A stretch of 64,000 nt of DNA, from assembly GCA_019677205.1 (NCBI GenBank), contig JAAMXY010001516.1, positions 124,001 to 188,000 of the forward strand. Direction: 5' to 3'. The position numbers and the translations under genes are program-made. This document shows, in pieces, positions 1 to 10,553 of this stretch (its first letter is position 1; every line of letters begins with the position of its first letter). A model generated the notes under the pieces. The model saw only the letters and a program-made list of their open reading frames with translations, made no database searches and was not told where the DNA came from. The DNA comes from Pinguiococcus pyrenoidosus. Its lineage: Eukaryota; Sar; Pinguiophyceae; Pinguiochrysidales; Pinguiochrysidaceae.

Positions 1-359
1 TTGTCAGCGACGCCACGGTGATTCATCCGGCGATTGGCTTCGCGTGTACGGCCCTTGGTAAAGGATAGAGGTGCGAGTACACTAGCGATGGGAACGTCCT
101 GTTTGACTTCTGCGTCTACTTCCTAGGCGACTGCTTCTCTCGAGGCACGTGCGATGCTTGCAGGAACAGGTGTCTCTGCAGCGACGGATGGGGCTCTAGC
201 TCGGATACGTTCGATCAGTACCTCTTTCCTGACTGCTCGGAGCGAGTCTGTCCAAAAGGAAGGGCCTGGGGCGACGTGCCCACCAGCTCCAATGTAAGTT
301 TTGGCTTCGCAACGAGCCCGTGCTGCGACTGCCTCGCCGCAAGACTCTCCGCATTCATG

Positions 360-419
<60 letters not shown>

Positions 420-1410
420 TCTTTTTCTCTCTCTGCCGTGGTCTGTTTTCCAAGACTGCGCATGCTGAGGTCGAGTGCAGCAATCGCGGTCTGTGCAATC
501 GGGGATCCGGATTGTGCACCTGCTTCGCGGGCTTTGAAGGCGAGGCGTGCGAGCGTCGAAGCTGTCCCAACGACTGCTCCGGCCACGGCAGGTGCGGACT
601 GGACGGCTGTCACGCACCAGCTGGGGTGCGGCCGCGCTCACAACGGCCGTCAACGTAGGTGTCTGACAATGGCAGAACTCGCGACGCAGCCGTCTGCGCT
701 TCCTCTGTCGTCTGGGACAACTACCTACGGCACCGCGTCCAACCAAGGTTCGCTTCCACACCGACCCCGCTCGCCTTTCGTAGTTCTCTTTCTGCCTTTC
801 AATGCGTTCTGAGAACTCCTCGACCCTTTCTGCGTGCTCCAGCGACAACCGCTTGGGACGCCCGCTTGAGTTCAGCGTGCTTGTGCGATTCAAGTTGGCC
901 GGTGGGCCTCGCCGCATCGCAGCGCCAGGTGTGTATCAGATATGGCGCGTCCTTCGCGCCCAAGTTCTGATTCGAGCCTGCGTCTCGTTCCTCAGGAGCC
1001 AGAATGGTTTGGGCCGGACTGCAGCCTCCGCCACTGCCCGTCAGGAGACGATCCAATGACGGAAGCGAACGAGGAGGATTGTGGCGGCGTCGCACCGGCG
1101 GGAGGTACGGCCGTGACCCTAGAAAGAGCCACTGCGTCCCTCGTATATCGATCAAACTGATGAAGTTGGCATCATGGTGTCTGTCGTAGGCAGCGTGACT
1201 GGTGCGAGTGGCGCCGTGGGAAACTTGTGCCAAGTCGATTGCTCCAACAGGTAGGAACCCCTGGCTCCGAAACCTCGCGTCGCCACGAATGCATTCATGG
1301 TGGGATCTTGAAGGGGACTCTGTGATCACATGCTCGGAAAGTGTGATTGCTTCGAGGGTTTCGTCGGTGAGAATTGCGGGTATCAGCTGTTTGCCTACAA
1401 CACCAAGTGA
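1..1410 (+). CDS. EGF/tenascin-like secreted protein, 3' part (5' end outside window)
   Basis: Eight exons can be joined in phase: <1-57, 127-293, 455-591, 659-747, 843-901, 996-1104, 1190-1250 and 1314-1410, ending in TGA. The joined product has the Cys-rich EGF-type pattern of the tenascin-like family of stramenopiles and related algae: [15 protein letters not shown], then [52 protein letters not shown] and finally [16 protein letters not shown]. All introns are GT-AG and 63-161 nt; every junction falls inside a conserved family motif, which makes the splicing convincing. Family members are usually secreted or surface proteins; the signal peptide would lie upstream of the window. The last exon stops about 100 bp from the converging COG2 gene. 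Ligand and function are unknown. Confidence 0.85.
363..434 (+). repeat. (CT)n microsatellite inside an intron
   Basis: About 70 bases of nearly pure CT repeat, with a GT interruption and a T-rich segment near the end, lie inside the 161-nt intron 294-454. The repeat ends about 20 nt before the AG acceptor at 453-454, so in the transcript it forms the polypyrimidine tract. Confidence 0.95.
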
Positions 1411-1509
1411 GGACACCGACCAGAACAGATGCAGAGCAGGGCAGGGCAGTCTTGCCCGTGCGCCAAATCATGGTTTGCTTTCCAGTGCGGCACGAGCTGA
1501 CGAAGTCAT

Positions 1510-4398
1510 TCATCCTCTTGCCGCAAGCAGCTCGCTGATGCTTTCCCAGGAAGGAATGGTTGACAGATCTAGTCCCATGGCTTCCAAGTTCTCCTTCAAA
1601 CTATCAACGTCTAACCTGACCTGTAAGATGATCTTGTCCCCGTCGCTGAGACGATTCCCCTTGCTCGCGTTTGGCTGCCGTCGTCTCTGAAGAGCATCTT
1701 CCATCTGCTTAACCGACTGCATGAGTGCCTTGACGTCGGCTTCCAGCCTCTCGAGAATGAGGGCGGCCACCTTCACCCGGAAAGAGCTGAGCTTGTCCGT
1801 TTCTGCCGCCGGCGACCGGCTCGCACTTCCATCGCCGATCCAATCCCTCTCGAAGGCCGTCAACGGCCGAAGTATGTTCGCCACGTAGACGCTGGGCGCT
1901 GTCGGCGCAGGCTTGTTCGTGAAACGGTATGCAGCGCTGATGCCTCGGACACCTGTGAGCACTTCGCTGCACCGCTTTGCAATGGCGGACACGACAACGT
2001 CGAAGTCTTTGGCATTCGCCTCAGACAGCGTCTCCCACGCATCAAGAACCGCAGAGCTGACGGTGCTGGAGACCTGCCGCGTCTGCTCGTCGTCGCTCTG
2101 CACCCCAAGCCCTTCTTCAAGCATATTCAGCGCCCGCGACGAGGCGTACTGCACGTACACGTCTCGGCCCCACTTCACGAGACACTGAACATCCGCCTTG
2201 AGCATCATGGCCTCCTCCGGACTCCGAAGCGCGGTTTCCGCGGCCCGCTTCTCCCCGTCGTCGTCGTCAAAGACTTCGAACGTCTTTCTGACCCACTCAG
2301 CAAAGCGGCTGACTAGGGAGAGCGTCAAGGACAGAGCTTGGGAGACAAGGGGCGCCAGGAGAATGTTGTCCTGCCATACGTACAGCAACGACATGCAGAA
2401 AGCTCGCGAGGCTGGTGAGTGCAGCACCGGGCTCTGACCGTCCGTCGTGCGCTGCGGAGACTCGACCATTGCCGGGAGACGATCCCGGTGAGCCTCTAGA
2501 AGGGTGTCGGCCATTTTCTGCGCCGGGTCCTTCTGCGTAGAACCGCCCACCGCCCGCTGCCCACTGCCGCCTCCTTCCGCAGCAACGGCCGCCGTTGCCA
2601 GCTCCCCAATATCGCTCTGCAGCCCCTTGTGGTTGCACACTGTCAAGAAGGACTCCAAAAACTGCGTCAGATCGCTCACGCGAAGCTGAAAGTAGACCGG
2701 CAAACTCCACTTGGCTTCCAAAGCCAAGTACGCATCGCACTGCAGGACTCTCTTCTCCAGCGTCAGCGCCGTTCGCTTCGACGGACCATTCGAGGGCTCC
2801 CCCGCGGAATGCATCCGAACGACCTTCTCCGTCGCTGCGCACACATTCTTCAGGAAGCGGTGAATACAAGTGTAGTTCGCCTGGAGGACGTCGGCACGGC
2901 CTGGCGCGAAGATGGCGCTCAGCCCGCCGAGGAAATGGCCGAAGATCGGGGTCATGATCCCCTTCAGGAAAAGATCCGGCTTGGCCACGGTCGGACCGTT
3001 CTGCCGTCCTTCGTCGTACGCGCATGCGACTTCGGAGAGGGCCACGACGGGTAGAGCAGCCTTCACGATGAAGACGTACAAGGAATAGAGGATCTTGGGC
3101 AGCCCCTTGCAGAGTCCGCGGCCCCCGCTTGCGTCGAGTTGCCCAGGCGTGAGCAGCTCTTCTATTGCTCTTTTCATGACGAGGCGCTGGAAGAGCTGCT
3201 CGAGGGCAGAGGCCTTCTCCATGAGAGCCGCCGTTCTAATGATCGCTTGGACTCCGGTGCTCAACATCTCGTCGGCCACGTCCAGCTCCTCGACGGGATC
3301 CGAAACCTTGCCGCGGTCCTTGTCCGAGATGATCGTTGGTCGGAGCACCGGGATGGGCGTGGGATTGACAGCCGCGGAAAACAGGCTAGATGTCTGCGTG
3401 GTGCACTCTCGCTCCATGTTGTGGCACAGAGGCTGCATCGTCTCGAGCACCTCCGATGCCAGCGAGATCGCCCCGAGTTCCGGATCCGCGTCCAGCTCCG
3501 TCGAGTTGACTCGAGACAGCTTCAGCTTCCGGTCTTCCCCACCGCCCTCCCCGCCTTTCAGCTCTTGCGCTACTTTGTCGATGATTCGCAGGCTTTGCAC
3601 CAACTCTCTGCACAGGTGACCGGCTCGTTCCAGAGTGAAGCACCTCCTCATGAAGCGGTAGTTCAGCCTGCTCACTTGCACACGGGTGTGCCGCTCCGTC
3701 GGCACGGCTGGACTGGCATAGATTGCTACTGTACTGCTGTGCTCGGCTTCCGTCGCCTTGGCCGTCGTCTTCAGTCGCACGATGTGGAGCGCAGCGGCGT
3801 CATCCAGGATCCCCTTCCCATGCTCCCATCTTTGGTCTGCGGCGTGCTGCATCGCCTGCGCTTCCTTCGGCTTCTGCAGGCCCCCCTGCGAGCCGATTCC
3901 GACGCCGTCGTCATCCGAGAGATCCAAGAGATGCTGGCACAGACTCGCCGCCTCCACAGCCGTGATGCATCGCTGGAGTAGCTCGGAGCACTTCCTCGAG
4001 CGACTCACGGCCGCCATCGCTTCCTGCATGTCGACCCTCATCTCTTCCACGGCCACATGCAGCGCCCCCACCTCATCCTTCACGTTCCGCAGCGGCAGCG
4101 CCAGCACCTCCACAGTCTCGTCGACGCCCGACAGCTTGCTGCTGATCTTCACGAAGTCGGCATAGTCGCGGTTGATCAGCTCGTAGAGGCGGTCCTTCAG
4201 CTCTTTCATGTATGCCCTCAGGCTGTCCTGGAGGATGTCCAGGGTGACCGACGCCTGCCATTTCCGCACGAAGTCCCCAGCGGAGAAATCCGGCTTCCCA
4301 AACTCGTCCCGATCGAAGCAGATCTCCTCGCTCGTCATCGCAGAAGCCTTTTCCGTGCGCGCCACGACTCGATGTCGACCTTGCAGCTGCGCATCCAC
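1510..4398 (-). CDS. COG2: Conserved oligomeric Golgi complex subunit 2
   Basis: A single uninterrupted frame of 962 residues. The N-terminal part carries the COG2 signature: CFDRDEFGKPDF, then a helical stretch ending LINRDYADFVKISSKLSGVD, followed by LPLRNVKDEV. COG2 is a CATCHR-fold tether subunit of lobe A of the COG complex, which captures retrograde vesicles at the Golgi. The upstream ATG at 4398 adds 20 residues; the ATG at 4338 (MTSEEICFDRDEF) is the better start because homologues begin just before this motif. At about 940 residues it is longer than the usual ~740, the excess lying in low-complexity linkers between helices. It is divergent from the basic protein starting at 4973 and convergent with the EGF-like gene. 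Confidence 0.9.
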   Translation of the reverse strand: MDAQLQGRHRVVARTEKASAMTSEEICFDRDEFGKPDFSAGDFVRKWQASVTLDILQDSLRAYMKELKDRLYELINRDYADFVKISSKLSGVDETVEVLALPLRNVKDEVGALHVAVEEMRVDMQEAMAAVSRSRKCSELLQRCITAVEAASLCQHLLDLSDDDGVGIGSQGGLQKPKEAQAMQHAADQRWEHGKGILDDAAALHIVRLKTTAKATEAEHSSTVAIYASPAVPTERHTRVQVSRLNYRFMRRCFTLERAGHLCRELVQSLRIIDKVAQELKGGEGGGEDRKLKLSRVNSTELDADPELGAISLASEVLETMQPLCHNMERECTTQTSSLFSAAVNPTPIPVLRPTIISDKDRGKVSDPVEELDVADEMLSTGVQAIIRTAALMEKASALEQLFQRLVMKRAIEELLTPGQLDASGGRGLCKGLPKILYSLYVFIVKAALPVVALSEVACAYDEGRQNGPTVAKPDLFLKGIMTPIFGHFLGGLSAIFAPGRADVLQANYTCIHRFLKNVCAATEKVVRMHSAGEPSNGPSKRTALTLEKRVLQCDAYLALEAKWSLPVYFQLRVSDLTQFLESFLTVCNHKGLQSDIGELATAAVAAEGGGSGQRAVGGSTQKDPAQKMADTLLEAHRDRLPAMVESPQRTTDGQSPVLHSPASRAFCMSLLYVWQDNILLAPLVSQALSLTLSLVSRFAEWVRKTFEVFDDDDGEKRAAETALRSPEEAMMLKADVQCLVKWGRDVYVQYASSRALNMLEEGLGVQSDDEQTRQVSSTVSSAVLDAWETLSEANAKDFDVVVSAIAKRCSEVLTGVRGISAAYRFTNKPAPTAPSVYVANILRPLTAFERDWIGDGSASRSPAAETDKLSSFRVKVAALILERLEADVKALMQSVKQMEDALQRRRQPNASKGNRLSDGDKIILQVRLDVDSLKENLEAMGLDLSTIPSWESISELLAARG

Positions 4399-4972
4399 CC
4401 CAGCCTTCCGTCACGATCCACCACTGCCCTAGAGAGCGTCCGAGGCCTGCGAGCGAATCCGAGCTGCGGCGGCGAGAGGCGCCGTAAACCCAACGTGGTT
4501 CGCGAAGCGGAGTCGCGGGGCCGACTCCAAACCCCAGGTTCCCAGTGGTGCAGGTGATCCGTCCACCACGCTGTCGGCACCCCCAGCTTCTCGACCAGCC
4601 GCAGAGCGCGGGGTGGGCGAATTCGAGGCGTAGAAGGCCACTGCGGCGTCTGTGGCGCACCTAGTCCGCTGCCGTCTCGGATCCTTGGCAACGGCAACTG
4701 AAACCGTCAAAAGCCTCCGGAGGACATCCGTGACGGAACGACGCCCCGGGACCAGTCTTTCGGCGCGCTCCGGAGCGAGTCCAGGGGCGCTATAATTGGC
4801 ACCAATGGTGACCGCAGGAATCCAATGGGCGACTCAATTCAGCTTTAGAACACGGGCATAGAGATTCGGCTGTTCGACCCTTGCCTCTGGCTTTCTTCGG
4901 AAGGTGCGCCTCCAGGCCCGTCTCCGCCGCAGCTCCCGTCTCGCAGACGACCCTCAGTTTCGCGTCCGAAGC
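4399..4972. promoter_or_regulatory. Divergent intergenic region (COG2 / basic protein)
   Basis: 574 bp between two divergently transcribed starts, so it probably holds both promoters. A TATA-like CTATAATTGG lies near 4790. No convincing coding sequence was seen here. Confidence 0.4.
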
Positions 4973-6146
4973 ATGACCGCTCAGAAGCAGTCTTCAAGCG
5001 AGAGGCGGCGCGCTCGCGACCGCGAGCGCAAGCGCCGCGAGTACCAGGCGAACCGCGAGCAGATTAACAAGAGGTGGGTGTGCGCCCGTGGGTGGGGCGA
5101 CCTTCGCAGAGCGCGGGCTAACGCGACCGAATGCGCCACAGACGCCGCGAGAACTACGCGCGGAACCGTGACGAAGAGCGCGCGAAGCTCAATGACCGCA
5201 GACGCCGGCGCAGAGCGGCGCTCGGCGCGTTGAAGAGCGAGGCGAGAGCGAGGCCGAAGAACAAAGAATCCGGCCCCTCCAAGGAGCCTCGCTCGCTCTG
5301 CCGCCTTGCCAAGGAGGCCGAGGTGCCTCAAACGCCGCCAGCAACGCTCTGCACTGGCGAGCGGAAGCGAAAGTTCTCCGACGCACAAGTGTTTCGATCC
5401 GAGAGACTCCGAGGGTGAGTGCAGAACACTTCTCTGACCCTCTTCAAGGGTGCGGACTAGCTGACGTCTATTGTGACGCGCGTGCCTTCAGATGGACCAC
5501 TTTCGAAGTCCTTGAGGATTTCGGTCCCCTGGGTGGGCCCGGCAGTAACTATCAGCAGTCGAGGAAAGAGCTGGACGAGGACAAGAGGTGCTTATTTGGT
5601 GAGTTTCTCAGGGCCGAAGGCCCCAGCTCGGTCGCCAAGAAGCGCCATCGCCCGCTGCCTGAGGCCCAGATTAGGAAGGAAGAATGCGTCAAGCCCGAGA
5701 CGCAACAGGCGAACGAGCGCCAGGATGGAATCGTCGTGAAGTTGAAGGCTCCGCTGAACGGGACGGGCGACTGCGTCCCCGCCAAAGACCGAAGGATCGC
5801 GCCAGGGGCCGAGCTCAGTGTAGATGCGCAGGAAACCAGCGAGCAGAGACGCAAGCGGTTGGCGAGAGAGCGACAACGACGGCATCGCGCGAAGCGATCC
5901 TTGATGAAGCAGAGCTCGCAGCCCATTGTACACATGGCGCCGGGAGATCTTGCTCTTGATCGCTTCGTCAATACCAGCGGTCGTAGGACCGAAGCCAGTG
6001 GCACTATGCCGGATGCGAGCGGTAGCATGAGCCCTCGGAAGGCTTCCTCGATAGCTCCAGATGCAGAGAGCACTTCGGATGCAGAGGAGTTCGCGGCTGC
6101 CATCATGGCCTCGCTCTTTTGGGCGAACTTCTCCGCAAGCCACTAA
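4973..6146 (+). CDS. Arg-rich basic hypothetical protein
   Basis: Three exons join in phase: 4973-5073, 5142-5414 and 5492-6146 (introns of 68 and 77 nt), giving 342 residues. The first ~70 residues are extremely basic, with repeated short blocks such as RRRARDRERKRREYQANRE and RRRENYARNRDEERAKLND; a second basic block (EQRRKRLARERQRRHRAKR) occurs near residue 260. This resembles the Y-x-x-N-R/E repeat type of nucleic-acid-associated proteins and, loosely, a bZIP basic region, but no leucine zipper follows. It is probably nuclear or nucleolar. No family is recognised. Confidence 0.65.
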
Positions 6147-6271
6147 CACCGGTATGATACGAAGAGCGGCGTCCCGATTTCTTGGCCCAACGCATTTGAT
6201 CAGTAGCAGCAAGCAGTTTATCAAAGATTCGACTTTCCTTTCAACGATGGCAGCGTCTCTCAAAGTGCTCA

Positions 6272-6335
6272 CATCTCGTGGATGCTTCTCGGGAAGTTCT
6301 TCGCATCTCGTGGATGCTTCTCCGGAAGTTCTTCG
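6272..6335. repeat. Two-copy 32-bp tandem repeat
   Basis: Two nearly identical 32-bp units beginning CATCTCGTGGATGCTTCTC start at 6272 and 6304 and differ at one position. They lie between the 3' ends of the convergent genes ending at 6146 and 6409. Confidence 0.85.
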
Positions 6336-6408
6336 CCGCAATCCATCACCTTGTGTCCGCTCCTGCTGAGACCGAGCGAACATGTCCTGCTCTCCAGAGC
6401 TCGTAGTT

Positions 6409-8055
6409 TCAGAGGGTGCTTTGCTCTCTCAAGCCGCCGGCGTTTGCTCTCGCTTTCGCGTGTGCACCATTCGCCTCATTCAAAGCCTTGAGGAGACGCG
6501 CGGTGTCGCTCGTCCATGCCTTCATGGATCTCTGAAAATGCCCCTCCTCGGCGCTCCGCACTGCTTTGGACCGTTCCCATGATGCGAGGACGCCGCCATA
6601 CTCCTCTCGCATGGCCTTTGCCTCCTGCGTTACCAAACAGAGCGTCTTCTGCAGCTTCATCAAGGCAGCACGACTGTCTCTTCCCACTCGTAGGCGATCT
6701 TGAAGAAGCTGCCGGTTCGAGCCTTGCAAGGCAGCCGTTTCGAGCTGCAGAAGCCTGCACTCTTCGCGAATCGCTTGAATCTCAGCCGCCTTTGCCTCCA
6801 TTCCCTTCTGATACTGCATGCGGAGAGCTTCGACCTCCTTCGCCGCATGCTGAACGTTCTTCAGCATCTGATCGTCCTTCGATCTCAAGATCCCCAGCAG
6901 CGCGCTGATTTCGCCCTGAAGCTTCAATTGCTCCATTTCAGCGGCAAGCGAAGAAGGACCCAAAAGAGCATTGGGAGGAACGAGCTCCTGAGTACCACTC
7001 TCTACCAGTTCTCGTTCCACCGTGCCGGTATGAAGCAAGATGCACGGAACAGGTGGAGCCGTTGATTTCTGCTTCTCGGTCCTTAGCACACTGGCTGCGA
7101 TAATCATGCTGCCGTTGAGCGGTGGTGCCTCACGATCCTCTCGCTTGGTCTCATCTGCTTGTTCGGCGGTCTCCAGCTTTGAACACGATTTGCTGGCGGA
7201 AACCTCCCGCTTGGACAAGGCTCTCCGGAGGCGCTGCGCTTCGTGGTGCTCATCAGAGAACTTGCACTGGAGCTCCGCAAGCGCAGCCTCTAGCTCTTGG
7301 TTCTGCAGTTGCCGCTCCTGCATTGCGCTACGGAGAGAGGCGCAAAGCTCCTCTTTCTCATCTAAGATTCTTTGCTTCTGCAAGAGCTCCCTCCCAAGAG
7401 TCTCCACTTGCTCTGTTGCGCTCGCGGTGGACTCGGCCAAAGCCTCGTTCTCCTCCTCAAGATCCTTGCAGCGCGCCGCCAACTCGCTCTTGGCCTCAAC
7501 TTGAAGAGCCAGCTCCTTCTCCGCATGCCTAAGCGACAGAAGTGCGGCACACTGGTCTTGGTGGATGCTGCGCAACGTGTCTTCCACCGCCCTCTGCTTC
7601 GCCATCTCCTGCTCAAGTTGCCCGGGCTGCAAGGCAGCCTCGTCCGTACGATGCAGCAGTAGCCGTTCTGCGTGCTCACGGGCCTTCTGCTCCGCGTCGA
7701 ACTTCTGGGACATTCCGAGGATCTCCTTCTCCCACCGCGCGGATCGCTGCTCGAGCACCGCCAAGCGCTTTCGCGCTGCGCGCTCCTCGTTGCGGGCTCT
7801 TCTGGCCTCAGCGGCTCGTCCTGCCGCTTCTGCGACCAGTGCTTGCTGCTGCCTTTGCATTGAGTGCATCTCCCGGAGGAGCGCCGCGTTGTAGCGCATC
7901 TGCTTGCGGAGACGATCGGCGAAGTCGCGAACATCCTTCGTTCGGACGGCGTTCTCCGCGTCGGTCTTGAGGCGCGACAGCAGCTCCTCCACTGCGTCGA
8001 CAAAGCTGTCTCCGGCCTCCACAAAGGTCCAGGGCCTGGCCTTCGAGTCCGCCAT
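6409..8055 (-). CDS. Long coiled-coil protein
   Basis: One open frame of 548 residues from the ATG at 8055 (MADSKARPWTFVEAGDSF); the frame stays open upstream to 8163, but the basic leader there looks like 5' UTR. After about 30 residues almost the entire protein is predicted coiled coil, rich in E, Q, R, A and L, with one less regular segment around the middle (TERELVESGTQELVPP region). No catalytic or membrane segment is visible. It might be a structural protein of basal body, axoneme or cytoskeleton, since its divergent neighbour at 8533 is also coiled coil, but this is inference. Confidence 0.7.
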   Translation of the reverse strand: MADSKARPWTFVEAGDSFVDAVEELLSRLKTDAENAVRTKDVRDFADRLRKQMRYNAALLREMHSMQRQQQALVAEAAGRAAEARRARNEERAARKRLAVLEQRSARWEKEILGMSQKFDAEQKAREHAERLLLHRTDEAALQPGQLEQEMAKQRAVEDTLRSIHQDQCAALLSLRHAEKELALQVEAKSELAARCKDLEEENEALAESTASATEQVETLGRELLQKQRILDEKEELCASLRSAMQERQLQNQELEAALAELQCKFSDEHHEAQRLRRALSKREVSASKSCSKLETAEQADETKREDREAPPLNGSMIIAASVLRTEKQKSTAPPVPCILLHTGTVERELVESGTQELVPPNALLGPSSLAAEMEQLKLQGEISALLGILRSKDDQMLKNVQHAAKEVEALRMQYQKGMEAKAAEIQAIREECRLLQLETAALQGSNRQLLQDRLRVGRDSRAALMKLQKTLCLVTQEAKAMREEYGGVLASWERSKAVRSAEEGHFQRSMKAWTSDTARLLKALNEANGAHAKARANAGGLREQSTL

Positions 8056-8140
8056 CGCGGAAGGCTGCCGGACCCTACGTCCCCATCCTTCTTCCCAGCT
8101 CTGCTTTGGCCTGACGCCTCTTGAGACCTGCAAGGCCGCG

Positions 8141-8347
8141 ATGCATCGCGTCGACTTTCGCACTATTCGGCGACTTTCCCCGCTGCTGCTGGCGCCATTG
8201 GTGCTGCTTTGCGTCCAGCTGAGCTGTGGCGCCGCCGCTGTGGCCGCCGGGCGAAACCGATGGATCGATACGGAGCGGACGCCACCGCGATACTACTCGC
8301 GAATCGTTCCTGGGCGGTCCCCTTCGAGCTATCTATACGAGGCATAG
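8141..8347 (+). CDS. Possible small secreted protein or first exon
   Basis: A 68-residue frame starting MHRVDFRTIRRLSPLLLAPL with a good signal-peptide-like hydrophobic stretch (LLLAPLVLLCVQL) and an Ala-rich cleavage region. It sits between the divergent starts at 8055 and 8533 and has no recognisable mature domain. It could be a small gene, an unlinked first exon, or chance. Confidence 0.25.
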   Translation: MHRVDFRTIRRLSPLLLAPLVLLCVQLSCGAAAVAAGRNRWIDTERTPPRYYSRIVPGRSPSSYLYEA

Positions 8348-8532
8348 TAGGACTCTGCAGAGTCCGACCGCGGCCGTTCTGGGTGCCGAGCGTCTCCCTT
8401 TTGCGCGGATGCTGCGCCTCCCGAAGGCCGTCGACCATCTTCTGCGCTAGGATCGCTTCTCGGTGGGACTTCGACAAGCAGAGGAAGCCTGTCGGCCTGT
8501 CGGTGCTAGTCAAGCGCAGAAGGCGACTCGCC

Positions 8533-10301
8533 ATGAGAGGCCCTCCGACTCCGATCGGGCGATCTCGTTCGTCGACGCGACTGCTGCTCCGGCCCGTGAG
8601 TGCGCCGGAGGCCCATGCGTCCCGTGGCATGTTCTGGTTCCCTGAGTCAACCACCCCGGAGGAGCGCATCGTATGCCTGGAGCGTGACCTCGAGAGACGC
8701 AAGGTCCGTGCGCCGTGCGCTGTCCGCCGCTCAGCGGCCGCCACCAGCGATTCACGAACGATCGGTTCCAGGCAAGTTATGGCCGGCGTATCGCGGAGAG
8801 GCGAAGGGAGATCGAGGGGCTACAGCACGCAGTGAAGCTTCTCCGTGCGGGACACAGCACGAAAGGGATGGTACGGTTTGCCAGGCAGCAAGCAGAGTAT
8901 CATCAAGTTCTGACGTCTGGATGCCGGCAGATGAAGGAGATCAAAGGAGTTCAGGACAAACACAGTCTGATACAAGAGAATGTGGAAGAAGTCTCTCGAC
9001 GGGCCGCTACGTTGCTTCAAGAGCAGGTGAAAAGGCTCAGAGTGATATCCCAAGCCGTCCAATGCCGCCTGACGCTCTCCAACGAAGGAGAGGGATTTGC
9101 TGCGCGCCTTCCGAGCGCGACTCTTTGACATGCACACCGAGATCGAGGCCATCGTCACGAAGAGAGACGCGGGAGCCAGCGCGTTCATCCACAAGATAAG
9201 AAAGCTGGAGGGGGAGATGGAGTGGACGCGCGAGATGACCACGAGGCTGGGTCGAGTAAACAACAAGCTGAGCGACGAGAACCAGCACCTACGGCGGCGG
9301 TGAGGCTGCAGCAAGTCTGCCCACAATGGCTCCGGCATCTGACACGCGCCCCCGCGGATGAAGGTGCCGAGAACAGGATGAGGAAAGGGCGTACATGATT
9401 CGGCAGATCGTCGTACTCAAGCGGAAGAACACAAGGCTGCGACAGGAAACGGAGCAACTCCAGCAACGAGCCGCAGACTTGACGGACGAGGCGGAGAAGA
9501 AAGGTGCAGCTTGGCATGGCCCGTTTTCCATCGAGAGGCTTACCAATACCTGCGGTGGAACATGTCTTTAGAACTTGCAGTCACCCGACTTGCCAGGGAA
9601 AGCAGCGTTCTGCAGCAATACGTGAAGCAGAAGACCCAGTCGACGGCGCCGGCAGTCGCAGGGAATCCCATGCGTGACATCACCGTCACGATAAAGCGAC
9701 AGACGGAGGCCACTGCTCGGTACCGGGAAGTGCTCGCCAAGTTGAAGCATCTGCTTGCTGTTGAGCGGCGCACGCGGATCCGAGGTGAGCCGTCTTCTCT
9801 CTCCCCCGCCCCCCCGTCGTCTCATCGCTCTCGCGCAGCTCTCTCACTTCCTTCTGTTCGCGACTCGGTCAGCGGAACAAGATCGAAAGCGGGCTGAGCA
9901 GCGAAGCTCCGGTCTTGAATCGTTGCTGAAATCCACCATTGACGGCGTCATGGACAGGCAGGAGGAAATGGAAGAAAAGGTGCTCTTCGTAGTGGCCCTC
10001 TGCTGCAGGGCTGTGTGTTGCAGCGGATGATCAAGTTTCTGCGTTCTCGGCCTAGAGACCATCAACGTCCAAGTCCGGGCGAGCGAGGAAGGCGCCAAGA
10101 CACACTGGAAGCAACAGGAGGAGATTCCTTCTCGGGAGTAGCACTACGGCGCTGGCGGACTACGAAGCTCTGTCGCAGTGGATCCACAACAGCACCGCGA
10201 AGGATCGACAGAAGGTGCGCGGCAACCGCAGCAAGATGAAGATCCTATGCAACTCCCCACTTCAACTGAGGCATTTCCCCAGGTCTTGGCAGTCTTCCTG
10301 A
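8533..10301 (+). CDS. Multi-exon coiled-coil protein, possibly ciliary/basal-body
   Basis: Exons that join in phase are 8533-8703, 8748-9026, 9088-9299, 9364-9503, 9536-9784 and 9873-9979. Further coding pieces continue through about 10060-10130 and 10145-10301, where the splice sites are not resolved. Each exon taken alone in its chosen frame is a coiled coil, and joining them keeps the pattern, including RLFDMHTEIEAIVTKRD, EERAYMIRQIVVLKRKN and ALADYEALSQWIHNST. One required intron (9504-9535) is only 32 nt and another (8704-8747) 44 nt. The motif around YMIRQIVVLKRKN recalls flagellar or basal-body coiled-coil proteins of protists, but I cannot name the family. The start MRGPPTPIGRS is the first ATG in phase. 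Confidence 0.6.
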
Positions 10302-10553
10302 GGAAGCCTGAAATCATCGACGTTGCCACCAGGGAACCAAGCACCGTCAGCAGCATCACATCGGTGGACGAAAAGGGCTGAAACCAACTTGGGCTGATTT
10401 CTAGCCAACAGACGGCCGCTGCTGCACCCTGCCGTTGATCCTACGCGACGGGCAAGGGAAGTGGCCTGCCTCACCAACCCTTCTGGCGCCATCGTTGCTT
10501 CCTTTTCGCGGAAGCATTTGAGTATGCAGCCGTGGAAGGTGGCGGAAGTCCCG

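Noticed and set aside
123-917. Open frames on both strands with long Ser-Leu or Arg-Glu repeats
   Set aside because: They are translations of the (CT)n microsatellite inside an intron of the EGF-like gene and cross several splice sites of that gene.
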